Positions 50,106 to 57,729 of a DNA stretch of 64,000 bases are shown one piece after another (position 1 is the first letter of the stretch; each line of letters starts with the position of its first letter). The stretch spans positions 1,860,001-1,924,000 of the forward strand of contig NZ_LT629799.1 of the NCBI RefSeq assembly GCF_900105785.1. Direction: 5' to 3'. The notes under the pieces are model-generated. The model made no database searches and was not told the origin of the DNA. It saw nothing but the letters and a program-made list of their open reading frames with translations. Source of the stretch: Microlunatus sagamiharensis. GTDB lineage: Bacteria > Actinomycetota > Actinomycetes > Propionibacteriales > Propionibacteriaceae. Both the position numbers and the translations under genes were made by a program.

Positions 50106-51152
50106 GTGGACGCCACGCGCACCCCGGCAGCCCCCGCAGCCCCCTCCCCGCCCGGCACGACCGACGTCGAGCCGGGCCTCCGCCTCGCCCCGCACGCGGT
50201 CGTGCTGCTGCGCAGCCCCCACGAGCTGCAGGTCGGGGTCGAGCCGTCGGTGGTCGTCCCCCGCACCTACGAGCCGGTCGTCGCGGCCCTCGCCGACGGC
50301 GCCACCGCGGGGGACCTCGGTCTGACCGCCAGCGAGGCCGGTCTGCCGACGGGCGCGGTCACCGACCTCCTCGGCGCCCTCGACGACGCCCGGCTCCTGC
50401 GGCCGCCGTCGGCGGTCGCGAGCCGGGCCGTCCGGGTCGTCGGTGCCGGCACCCTCGGCTCGCGGACCGCCCACGCGCTGGCGACGGCGGGCTTCGGCAC
50501 CGTCCACCTGGCCGACCTGCCCTCCCGCGTGCCCACCGACGAGCGCGCCCTCGACCGTCCTGCCCGCCACGCGAGCGGACGGCGCCGTCCGCGGGCCGAC
50601 GGGCACCCCGAGCGCCTCGAGCTGCTCGCGGCCTCCCTCGGTGTGGCGCACCCGGACCTGCGCGTCCGGCGTCCCCGCCACTTCGCCCAGCCCGAGGGCG
50701 GCGCCGTCGCGCTGACCGTGGTCGTCGCCGACGGGCCCGAGCCGGACCGCCTCGTCCCCGACGTGCTGCGCGAGCAGGACGCGCCGCACCTGCTCGTGCG
50801 CTGCGCGGGCGACGAGGCCGTCGTCGGGCCGCTCGTCGTGCCCGGGGCCACCTCGTGCGTGCGCTGCGCCGACCTCGGCCGGCGCGACGCCGACCCGCGC
50901 TGGCCCTGGTTGCTCGAGCAGCTCACCCGGCTGCACGTCGAGCCCGCGCCGACGCTGCTCGCCTGGGCGGCCGTCAACGCTGCCGTGCAGGCGCTCGCCT
51001 TCGTGGGCAGCGGGCACGCCGAGACCCTCGACCACACCCTCGAGCTCGGCGGCGGCGAGCACGCCATGCGGCTCCGCGCCTGGCCGACGCACCCGGAGTG
51101 CCCGTGCCGCTGGGACGACGGGAGCGCCCCCGGCACCCACGGCCGGTCGTGA
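50106..51152 (+). CDS. ThiF/E1-like (TOMM cyclodehydratase-type) protein
   Basis: 348 residues. An N-terminal part of 100 residues with a small winged-helix look (TYEPVVAALADGATAGDLGL) precedes a Rossmann segment VVGAGTLGSRTAHALATAGF ending in HLAD, as in E1/ThiF adenylating enzymes. Zinc-type cysteines occur in CVRCADLG and PECPCRW. The catalytic Arg/Lys residues after the Rossmann strand are replaced by an Arg/Ala-rich loop, so adenylation is doubtful; a peptide-binding SagC-like role is possible. The next gene is UbiB. Confidence 0.6.
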   Translation: MDATRTPAAPAAPSPPGTTDVEPGLRLAPHAVVLLRSPHELQVGVEPSVVVPRTYEPVVAALADGATAGDLGLTASEAGLPTGAVTDLLGALDDARLLRPPSAVASRAVRVVGAGTLGSRTAHALATAGFGTVHLADLPSRVPTDERALDRPARHASGRRRPRADGHPERLELLAASLGVAHPDLRVRRPRHFAQPEGGAVALTVVVADGPEPDRLVPDVLREQDAPHLLVRCAGDEAVVGPLVVPGATSCVRCADLGRRDADPRWPWLLEQLTRLHVEPAPTLLAWAAVNAAVQALAFVGSGHAETLDHTLELGGGEHAMRLRAWPTHPECPCRWDDGSAPGTHGRS

Positions 51153-51181
51153 GGTTGGGGGCACCGGACAGAATGGGCCCC

Positions 51182-52588
51182 ATGCCCGACGACCCCTCGG
51201 TGGTGCCCGAGCGCCCGCGCGCAGGGAGGCGTGCACGAGCGTCCCGACGCGACGAGGAGCGGGCCGCCGAGTCCGACGACCGCATCGCCCGGGGCGGCCT
51301 GCGCCGCAGCGCACGGCTGGCCTCGCTGCCGCTCGGCTTCGCGGGGCGCTCGGCGCTCGGGCTGGGCCGGCGCATCGGCGGAGCACCGGCCGAGCAGGTC
51401 AGCGAGCAGCTCCAGCAGCGGGCCGCCGAGCAGCTGTTCAAGGTGCTCGGCGAGCTCAAGGGCGGCGCCATGAAGTTCGGCCAGGCGCTCAGCGTCTTCG
51501 AGTCGGTGCTGCCCGACGACGTCGCCGGCCCCTACCGCGCGCAGCTGGCGCGGCTCCAGGACTCCGCGCCGCCGATGCCGACGTCGAGGGTGCACGCGGT
51601 CCTCGCCCGCGAGCTCGGTCCGCGCTGGCGCGACGACTTCACCTCGTTCTCCGCGCAGCCCGCCGCTGCGGCGTCGATCGGGCAGGTGCACCGCGCGGTG
51701 TGGAAGGACGGCCGCGAGGTCGCGGTCAAGGTCCAGTACCCGGGCGCGGACGAGGCGCTGCGCTCCGACCTCCGTCAGATCGGGCGGATGTCCAAGGTCA
51801 TCTCCCCGCTCGCCGGCGGCATGGACGTGCAGCCGCTCGTCGACGAGCTGACCGCTCGGGTCTCCGAGGAGCTGGACTACACGCTGGAGGCGTCCGCGCA
51901 GGCCCAGGCCGCCGCCGCGTTCGCCGGCGACCCGGAGTTCTGCGTGCCCGACGTCCTGGCCTCCACCAGCAGGGTGATGGTCTCGGAGTGGGTCGAGGGG
52001 CGGGCGCTGAACACCGCCGCCGAGCTCTCCCAGGACGAGCGCAACCGGATGGGGCTGGCGTACGTGCGCTTCCTCTTCGCCGCCCCCGCCCGCGCCGGGA
52101 TCCTGCACGCCGACCCGCACCCGGGCAACTTCAAGATCCTCCCCGACGGCCGGCTCGGGGTCATCGACTTCGGGCTCGTGGCCCGGTTCCCCGACGGGCT
52201 GCCGCCCGCGATGGGCCGCATCCTGCGGGTCGCGGAGAGCGGCGACGCCCGGCAGACGGCCGAGCAGCTGCGCCTCGAGGGCTTCATCGTGAGCGACGTC
52301 GACGCCCAGGACGTGCTCGACTACCTCTCCCCGTTCGTCGAGCCGGCGGCGGTGAGCGAGTTCGAGTTCACCCGCGACTGGATGCGCGAGCAGTTCGTGC
52401 GGGTCCGCGACGTGCGCGCCAACAACGGCGTGGCGATGAAGATCAACCTGCCGCCGGAGTACCTGCTGATCCACCGTGTGTGGCTCGGCGGGCTCGCGGT
52501 CCTGGCCCAGCTGAACGCCCGGGCCCCCTTCAACGCCGTGCTCCGCGAGCTCCTGCCCGGCTACTCCGAGGACCCGGTCGCCGGCTGA
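51182..52588 (+). CDS. ABC1/UbiB family atypical kinase
   Basis: 468 residues. KxGQ motif in GGAMKFGQALS, Ala-rich nucleotide loop AAAASIGQVHRAV, lysine in VAVKVQYPG, catalytic HADPHPGNF and IDFGL. Family members support lipid or quinone metabolism through ATP binding. It is the counterpart of Rv3197, which neighbours whiB7 in mycobacteria. ATG 51182 is 7 nt after CAGAAT (51169-51174), pointing to its own leaderless transcript, although it lies only 29 bp after the ThiF-like gene. Confidence 0.88.
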   Translation: MPDDPSVVPERPRAGRRARASRRDEERAAESDDRIARGGLRRSARLASLPLGFAGRSALGLGRRIGGAPAEQVSEQLQQRAAEQLFKVLGELKGGAMKFGQALSVFESVLPDDVAGPYRAQLARLQDSAPPMPTSRVHAVLARELGPRWRDDFTSFSAQPAAAASIGQVHRAVWKDGREVAVKVQYPGADEALRSDLRQIGRMSKVISPLAGGMDVQPLVDELTARVSEELDYTLEASAQAQAAAAFAGDPEFCVPDVLASTSRVMVSEWVEGRALNTAAELSQDERNRMGLAYVRFLFAAPARAGILHADPHPGNFKILPDGRLGVIDFGLVARFPDGLPPAMGRILRVAESGDARQTAEQLRLEGFIVSDVDAQDVLDYLSPFVEPAAVSEFEFTRDWMREQFVRVRDVRANNGVAMKINLPPEYLLIHRVWLGGLAVLAQLNARAPFNAVLRELLPGYSEDPVAG

Positions 52589-52605
52589 GCGGGCCGGGCC
52601 GTCGA

Positions 52606-52639
52606 GGGCCCGTCGGCCGCACAGCCTGCCGACGGGCCC
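52606..52639. terminator. Terminator between ubiB and whiB7
   Basis: Perfect 12-bp stem GGGCCCGTCGGC / GCCGACGGGCCC with a 10-nt loop between convergent genes. Confidence 0.75.
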
Positions 52640-52666
52640 GTCCCCTCCCCCGTGCTCGCACCCGCC

Positions 52667-52774
52667 TCAGTCGTGGTCGGGCGAGAGCGCCGAGCCGAGC
52701 CACAGGCGCACGGCGTGGAAGAGCCGCACACCGAGCCCGAGCCCGGAGTCCTGCCCCGGCAGGCCGGCGCTCAC
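52667..52774 (-). CDS. 35-residue reading frame coupled to whiB7
   Basis: GTG 52774 overlaps the whiB7 stop as GTGA. The predicted peptide starts VSAGLPGQDSGLGLG and continues as an amphipathic helix with Leu, Val, Trp and Arg before an acidic end. No family is recognised. The overlap and lack of other content in the gap are the only support. Confidence 0.35.
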   Translation of the reverse strand: MSAGLPGQDSGLGLGVRLFHAVRLWLGSALSPDHD

Positions 52775-53118
52775 GCCGCCACCTCGCTGCGCTTCACGAC
52801 GCGCGCCGCGGGGACGACGGGAGCGACCGGCTCCACCGGGTTCTTGCGGGGCCGGCCCCGCGGCCGCTTGCGCGGCACGACGACACCGGCGACGAACAGC
52901 TCGCCACCCCAGACACCCCAGGGCTCGCGCCGGTCGAGCGCCCCGGCGAGGCACTCGGTCCGGATCGGGCAGTCCACGCACAGCGCCTTCGCCGTCTCCA
53001 CGTCGACGGGCGACTCGGCGAAGAACAGCTCCGGGTCGTTCCTCCGGCAGGGCAGGTCGGCGACCGCCACGCCGCTGGGCGTGGTGACGAGTGCCGCGAG
53101 TCCTCCTGCGAAGCTCAT
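52771..53118 (-). CDS. whiB7: WhiB7-type transcription factor
   Basis: 115 residues. Four iron-sulfur cysteines (Cys24, Cys47, Cys50, Cys56), the turn EPWGVWGGE (65-73), and the AT-hook RGRPRK (87-92), which defines WhiB7 among WhiB proteins. WhiB7 binds the vegetative sigma factor and AT-rich sequence next to -35 boxes, turning on intrinsic antibiotic resistance. AAGGAAG precedes ATG 53118. The leader holds an upstream ORF and terminator. uvrD2 lies upstream and ubiB downstream, as in mycobacteria. Confidence 0.92.
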   Translation of the reverse strand: MSFAGGLAALVTTPSGVAVADLPCRRNDPELFFAESPVDVETAKALCVDCPIRTECLAGALDRREPWGVWGGELFVAGVVVPRKRPRGRPRKNPVEPVAPVVPAARVVKRSEVAA

Positions 53119-53170
53119 GTCGGCCTTCCTTGTGTACGGAGCTGGTGCTCCAGGGGCCGAGAAACACGAA

Positions 53171-53204
53171 GGCCGTGAATCCCGGTGTTCTGGGAGTCAC
53201 GGCC
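53171..53204 (-). terminator. whiB7 leader attenuator
   Basis: On the minus strand GGCCGTGA (53204-53197) pairs with TCACGGCC (53178-53171), with a CCC/GGG inner pair; TTCGTGTTTCT follows as a partial U-tract. It ends 53 nt before the whiB7 ATG and starts 23 nt after the upstream ORF stop, so it would cut most transcripts short. TCACGGCC recurs at 53280-53273 as a potential antiterminator arm. Confidence 0.72.
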
Positions 53205-53227
53205 TCGAGGCGGTGGGCGCTGTGCGC

Positions 53228-53536
53228 CTACGGTCTGGAGGTCGGTGGTCCCGAACGGATCGAGTGCTGCTTGGCCGTGAAGACCGCGGCAGCGGCGGTG
53301 GTGGTGACGAGGGCGGCGCCGGCGAAGGCGTGGCGCCCGTCCTGGGCAGCGGCGGGCGCGAAGCCCCGCATCGTGACGTCGGTCCCGCGACGCCAGGACA
53401 TGACGGCGTGCGTGGTCGGACCGCTCAGGAGGCGGGGCTGTGCATCGTCCGCATACCGGCGCTCACCGAGCAGGGAGAGGCGGGGACGCGGCGACGCGAC
53501 GAGCGCGGCCGGGCAGTCGATGATGATCGTGGACAT
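53228..53536 (-). CDS. Upstream ORF in the whiB7 leader (102 codons)
   Basis: ATG 53536 follows GGGGAGAG and opens MSTIIIDCPAALVASPRPRL. It lies wholly inside the predicted leader RNA and ends 23 nt before the attenuator. The encoded peptide has no recognised domain, with Ala/Thr-rich sequence near its end. In mycobacteria and streptomycetes, translation of a leader ORF controls whiB7; this one is likely to have the same sensing role rather than a protein function. Longer in-frame starts lie upstream of the predicted transcript start. Confidence 0.6.
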   Translation of the reverse strand: MSTIIIDCPAALVASPRPRLSLLGERRYADDAQPRLLSGPTTHAVMSWRRGTDVTMRGFAPAAAQDGRHAFAGAALVTTTAAAAVFTAKQHSIRSGPPTSRP

Positions 53537-53612
53537 CGGCTCTCCCCCTCTCCGGTGGGTGCTGGACGGAACGTTCCCGGGGCGCGCGGGCGCGTCCCTG
53601 GGTTCGAGGATC

Positions 53613-53651
53613 ACACTAGGGCGCGCCCGCCGAGGGCCGCAACGGAATTAA
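53613..53651 (-). promoter_or_regulatory. whiB7 promoter with AT-rich element
   Basis: On the minus strand: AT-rich TTAATT (53651-53646), 3 bp, -35 TTGCGG (53642-53637), 18 bp, -10 TAGTGT (53618-53613). WhiB7 itself activates promoters with AT-rich sequence just upstream of -35, so this fits autoregulation. RNA would begin near 53606, giving a leader of almost 490 nt. Confidence 0.65.
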
Positions 53652-53691
53652 CGGGCGTGTTTCTCCGAGCACCGGGAGAGCCCTCGACCGG

Positions 53692-55818
53692 TCAGGACGC
53701 GGCGCTCGCCCGTTCCTCGCCGGCGGCCATCACCGCGAGCACCTGGTCGCCGTACTTGTCGATCTTGACCTTGCCGAGCCCCTGGACCCGGTAGAGGTCG
53801 GTGCCCGAGCGGGGGCGGGCCTCCGCGATCGCGACGAGCGTCGCGTCGGTGAAGACGCAGTACGCGGGCAGGCTGGCCGAGGCCGCCTCCTGGCGCCGCC
53901 ACTCGCGCAGCAGCTCCAGCGTGCCCTCGTCGAAGGTCGACGGGCAGTCGACGTGGCGACCGAGCTTGCGCTCGGCGCCGTCGTTGAGCCCGCGCCCGCA
54001 GGAGCGGCAGTGCACCGAGAGCACCGCACCGCGACCCCGGCCCTTGCGCGCGGCCGGCCCGGCCGCACCGGGACCACCGCCCGACCTCATCGACGCCGGT
54101 AGCACGGGGTCGAGGAACCGCGACGGCTTGCGCGCGTTGCCCCCGCCGTTGCGGGTGCGCGACCAGGACACGCGCAGCAGGCTCATCGCCCGGGTCATGC
54201 CGACGTAGAGCAGCCGCCGCTCCTCGGTGACCTCCTCGGGCGTCGTGGCGAGCACGAACGGCAGCGAGCCCTCGTGCACCCCGAGCAGCGCCACCGCCTC
54301 CCACTCCAGGCCCTTGGCCGAGTGCAGCGTCGACACCGTCACGCCCTGCGCCGCGGGGACGTGCTGGGCCTCGGCCCGCCGGTCGAGCTCGGCCGACACC
54401 TCGACGAGCGTGAGCGCCGGGCCCTCCGTCGAGCGACGGGCGGCGTCGAGGTCCTCCGCGACGCTGAGCAGGGCGGCTAGCGACTCCCAGCGCTCCCGCA
54501 CCGCGCCCGCGCCCTCCGGGGGCTTCTCGGTCCAGCCGAGGGCGCCGAGCAGCGCCTTGAACTGGTCGAGCGCCGAGCCGCCCTCGCCCCCGTACGCGTC
54601 CGCGGTGCGCACCTGGGTCCGCAGCGTGACGAGCGTCTGGCGCACCTCGGGCCGCTCGTAGAAGCGCTCCCCGCTGCGCACCAGGTAGGGGATGCCGCGG
54701 TCGGCCAGCGCCTGCTCCAGCGGCGGCGACTGCGCGTTGATCCGGAACAGCACCGCCATGTCGCGGTAGTCGACCCCCGCGCCGTGCTGGGTCTCGAGCC
54801 AGTCGGCGACCCCCGCGGCCTCGGACGCCTCGTCGGAGGCCTCGCTGAAGGCGACCTGCGGGCCGTCCGGCCGCTGGGCCACGAGCCTGAGCGACGAGGC
54901 ACCCGCCACCGACATCACCGCGTTGGCGGCGCCCACCACCTGCGGGGTCGAGCGGTAGTCACGGACGAGCTTGACCACGGTGGCGTCGGGGAACCTCCGC
55001 GCGAAGCCGGTGAGGAAGGTCGGCTGGGCGCCGGCGAAGGAGTGGATGGTCTGCGCGGGGTCGCCGACGACGCAGATCTCGGAGCTGTCGCCGCGCCACA
55101 GCGTCAGCAGCGCCTCCTGCAGCGGGCTGACGTCCTGGTACTCGTCCACGACGAGGTGGCGGTAGGTGCGGCGCACCTGCTCGGCGACCTCCGGGTGGTC
55201 GGAGATCATCGCCGCCGTGCACAGCAGGATGTCCTCGAAGTCGATGCGGCCCCGGTCGCGCTTGGCCTCCTCGTAGCCGAGGAAGATGCGTCCGACCGTC
55301 TCGGCGTCGATGGTCGACACCTCGCGGTGGTGCTGCGCGGCGAGGCGCGGGTAGTCCTCGGGCGAGACGTTGCTGACCTTGGCCCAGCCGATCTCGGAGA
55401 CGAGGTCGCGCAGCCGCGGGGTGTCGACGCGGACGCGCAGCCGGCCGGCGGACTCCGCGACCAGCGACATGCGGTTGTCCAGCACGCGCGGCAGCTCGGT
55501 GCCCTGCACGCGTGGCCAGAAGTACTGCAGCTGCCGCAGCGCCGCGGAGTGGAAGGTGCGGGCCTGCACGCCGTGCGCCCCGAGCTGCTGGAGGCGGCCC
55601 CGCAGCTCGCCGGCGGCGCGTGTGGTGAAGGTGACGGCCAGCACCGAGGTCGGGCGGTAGACCCCGGTCGCCACGCCGTACGCGATCCGGTGCGTGATCG
55701 CGCGCGTCTTGCCCGTCCCGGCCCCGGCGATCACGGCCACGGGACCGCGCAGCGCGGTCGCGACCTCGCGCTGCTCGGGGTCGAGTCCGGCCAGCAGGTC
55801 CTCGGGCTGGGGTGGCAC
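53692..55818 (-). CDS. uvrD2: ATP-dependent DNA helicase UvrD2
   Basis: 708 residues. Superfamily 1A helicase: Walker A GAGTGKT (32-38), VVDEYQDVSPLQ, VGDPAQTIHSFAGA, TLHSAKGLEWEAVALLG and RRLLYVGMTRAMSLL. The C-terminus has the tetracysteine region (CRSCGRGLN, HVDCPSTFDE) and an HRDC domain, the UvrD2 signature of actinobacteria. It unwinds DNA in repair and is essential in mycobacteria. GTG 55818 is 6 nt after TACCGT (55830-55825), a leaderless start. Confidence 0.9.
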   Translation of the reverse strand: MPPQPEDLLAGLDPEQREVATALRGPVAVIAGAGTGKTRAITHRIAYGVATGVYRPTSVLAVTFTTRAAGELRGRLQQLGAHGVQARTFHSAALRQLQYFWPRVQGTELPRVLDNRMSLVAESAGRLRVRVDTPRLRDLVSEIGWAKVSNVSPEDYPRLAAQHHREVSTIDAETVGRIFLGYEEAKRDRGRIDFEDILLCTAAMISDHPEVAEQVRRTYRHLVVDEYQDVSPLQEALLTLWRGDSSEICVVGDPAQTIHSFAGAQPTFLTGFARRFPDATVVKLVRDYRSTPQVVGAANAVMSVAGASSLRLVAQRPDGPQVAFSEASDEASEAAGVADWLETQHGAGVDYRDMAVLFRINAQSPPLEQALADRGIPYLVRSGERFYERPEVRQTLVTLRTQVRTADAYGGEGGSALDQFKALLGALGWTEKPPEGAGAVRERWESLAALLSVAEDLDAARRSTEGPALTLVEVSAELDRRAEAQHVPAAQGVTVSTLHSAKGLEWEAVALLGVHEGSLPFVLATTPEEVTEERRLLYVGMTRAMSLLRVSWSRTRNGGGNARKPSRFLDPVLPASMRSGGGPGAAGPAARKGRGRGAVLSVHCRSCGRGLNDGAERKLGRHVDCPSTFDEGTLELLREWRRQEAASASLPAYCVFTDATLVAIAEARPRSGTDLYRVQGLGKVKIDKYGDQVLAVMAAGEERASAAS

Positions 55819-55992
55819 GTCGTCACGGTAGTAGCCCCCACCGACAGGACCGGTCGGACCGCGCCCCGCTCCGACCGTGGTCCGACCGGGCCGGCGGACC
55901 GCGAGACCCCAGGGCGATGCCGACGACCCGGCCCCACCAGGAGGCTGGGCGTCGCCCGGCCGCCGCACGGCGGCCCCGAGGAGGAGGTCGGA

Positions 55993-56688
55993 GTGCCCCT
56001 GCAGACCTGGCCGGCGACCGCGACGGCCCCGGCCGTCCGCCGCGTCGACCGCAGAGCCTTGGCGGAGCCGGCCCGCGCGCTCGCGCTGGCGGTGGCGGTC
56101 GGCGCCCTCCTGGGCCCGCTCGACGTGGCCCTCAAGCACGTCCTGCCCGCGCCCTTCGGCCACCTAGTGAACTCCTCGCCGGTCTGGGCGCTCGTGGCCT
56201 TCGTCGTGGGCTGGTGCGTCCGCGCCCGGTCTTCCTGGTGGCCGGCGGTGGCGGGCACGGTGACGCTCCTGGTCGCCGTGGAGACCTACTACCTGGCCTA
56301 CGTGCTCGTGCGCGACCGCGACACCGCCACGCTCGTCGACGCCCACGCCGTCGGCTGGCTGGTGGTCGGGGTGGGCGCCGGGGTCGTCTTCGGCACGGCC
56401 GGCGCGTGGGCGCGGGACGGCCGACCGTGGCGCGGACCCGCCGGGACCGCGACCGCGGTCGGGCTGCTGCTGGCCGGCGCCTGGGTCGAGGTGCGGCGGT
56501 TCGCGGGCGCGCAGGAGGAGACCTACCGCCACGACTCGGTCCAGGCCGCGCTCGTGCTGCTGGTGCTCACCGGCGTCGCCGCCGTCCTCGCCGCCCGGTC
56601 GGCCCGCCAGCGGGTGGTCGGCCTGGCGCTCGGGCTGCCCGCGGCGCTCGGCGGCGTCGTGCTGGCCGGTGTGCTGGGCATGGCCTGA
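55993..56688 (+). CDS. Six- to seven-helix membrane protein, unknown
   Basis: 231 residues with hydrophobic helices near 28-45, 58-75, 82-100, 117-135, 150-165, 180-197 and 208-228; no family recognised. GGAGG stands 6 nt before GTG 55993, deciding this start over the long open frame upstream, which is antisense to uvrD2. It diverges from uvrD2. No charged catalytic motif is visible. Confidence 0.6.
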   Translation: MPLQTWPATATAPAVRRVDRRALAEPARALALAVAVGALLGPLDVALKHVLPAPFGHLVNSSPVWALVAFVVGWCVRARSSWWPAVAGTVTLLVAVETYYLAYVLVRDRDTATLVDAHAVGWLVVGVGAGVVFGTAGAWARDGRPWRGPAGTATAVGLLLAGAWVEVRRFAGAQEETYRHDSVQAALVLLVLTGVAAVLAARSARQRVVGLALGLPAALGGVVLAGVLGMA

Positions 56689-56738
56689 GCCGGCCCGGGG
56701 CACGGAATAGCGACCCCCGCGTGCTCGTTGTCGAGCAC

Positions 56739-56999
56739 GTGACCGACCTGAAGACGCCGCCCGCCGACCGCCCCACGATCTTCACCACGACGTGGTGCGG
56801 CTACTGCCGCCGGCTGAAGTCCCAGCTCGACCGCGCCGGCGTCGCGTACGACGAGGTCAACATCGAGCAGGTCCCCGAGGCCGCCGACCTCGTGGCCAAG
56901 GTCAACGACGGCAACGAGACGGTGCCGACCGTGTGGTTCGCCGACGGCTCCACCCTCACCAACCCCTCGGCCGGGCAGGTCCAGGCCAAGCTGGCGTGA
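56739..56999 (+). CDS. mrx1: Mycoredoxin (glutaredoxin-like)
   Basis: 86 residues. TIFTTTWCGYCRRLKSQLDR holds the active-site pair Cys20-Gly-Tyr-Cys23; NETVPTVWFADGSTLTNPSA carries the cis-proline and the mycothiol-binding loop. It reduces mycothiol-protein disulfides. The gene lies near uvrD2, as Rv3198A does. I start at GTG 56739 (VTDLKTPP); GTG 56721 would add six residues. Its TGA overlaps the HAD gene start. Confidence 0.88.
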   Translation: MTDLKTPPADRPTIFTTTWCGYCRRLKSQLDRAGVAYDEVNIEQVPEAADLVAKVNDGNETVPTVWFADGSTLTNPSAGQVQAKLA

Positions 57000-57667
57000 G
57001 CCCGGTCCCCCGCGGGGCCGGGACGGGGCGGGTCGAGCTCGAGGCCGTCGTCCTCGACGTCGACGGCACCGTCCTGAACTCCGCCGACGGGATCGTCGCG
57101 GCCTACCGGCACGCGCTGGCCGCCGTGGGCGTGGCCGCGCCCGACGAGGCCGGGCTGCGCGCCGACCTCGGTCCGCCCCTGGTGACGCTGCTGCCGGCCC
57201 TCGGCGTCCCGTCGGAGCGGCTGGCGGAGGCCGCGGCGGCGTACCGCACCTACTACCTCCGCGCAGGGCTGCACCAGGCCCGGCCGTACGACGGCGTGGT
57301 CGAGGTCCTGGCGCGGCTGTCCTCCCGCGTCCGGCTGGCCACGGCGACCGCCAAGCGCACCGACACCGCCGCGGCGACGCTCGAGGCCCACGGGCTCAGC
57401 CGCTTCTTCACCGTCGTGAACGGCCTCGACGACGACCACCCGACCAAGACGGCGACGCTCGGGCGCACGCTCGAGCTGCTCGGCGACCCGGAGCCCGCCC
57501 GGATCGCCATGGTCGGCGACCGGCACAGCGACGTGAGCGCCGGCCGCGACGTCGGGGCCCGGACCGTCGGGGTGCTCTGGGGCTACGGGAGCCGCGCCGA
57601 GCTCGAGGCCGCCGGTCCGGACCTGCTGCTCGAGCACCCCGCACAGCTGGTCGACCTGCTGGGCTGA
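56996..57667 (+). CDS. HAD superfamily hydrolase (phosphoglycolate phosphatase-like)
   Basis: 223 residues. VVLDVDGTVLNS has nucleophile Asp21 and general acid Asp23; ATAKRTDTAAATLE is the Thr/Lys region, MVGDRHSDVSAGRDVGARTV the second acidic pair, and GVLWGYGSRAEL the C-terminal signature of Gph-type phosphatases. The helical cap is the PGP type. It would dephosphorylate a small metabolite. GTG 56996 overlaps the mycoredoxin stop, so the genes are coupled. Confidence 0.85.
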   Translation: MSPVPRGAGTGRVELEAVVLDVDGTVLNSADGIVAAYRHALAAVGVAAPDEAGLRADLGPPLVTLLPALGVPSERLAEAAAAYRTYYLRAGLHQARPYDGVVEVLARLSSRVRLATATAKRTDTAAATLEAHGLSRFFTVVNGLDDDHPTKTATLGRTLELLGDPEPARIAMVGDRHSDVSAGRDVGARTVGVLWGYGSRAELEAAGPDLLLEHPAQLVDLLG

Positions 57668-57729
57668 GCCCGGACCGCCCTGTGCACGACGCGGTTCTTG
57701 TCAGCCGGCCGCCCTAGGGTGGCGGAGCC

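Noticed and set aside
54784-55992. N-terminal extension of the membrane protein at 55993
   Set aside because: The extension is antisense to uvrD2; a Shine-Dalgarno and the first hydrophobic helix mark GTG 55993.
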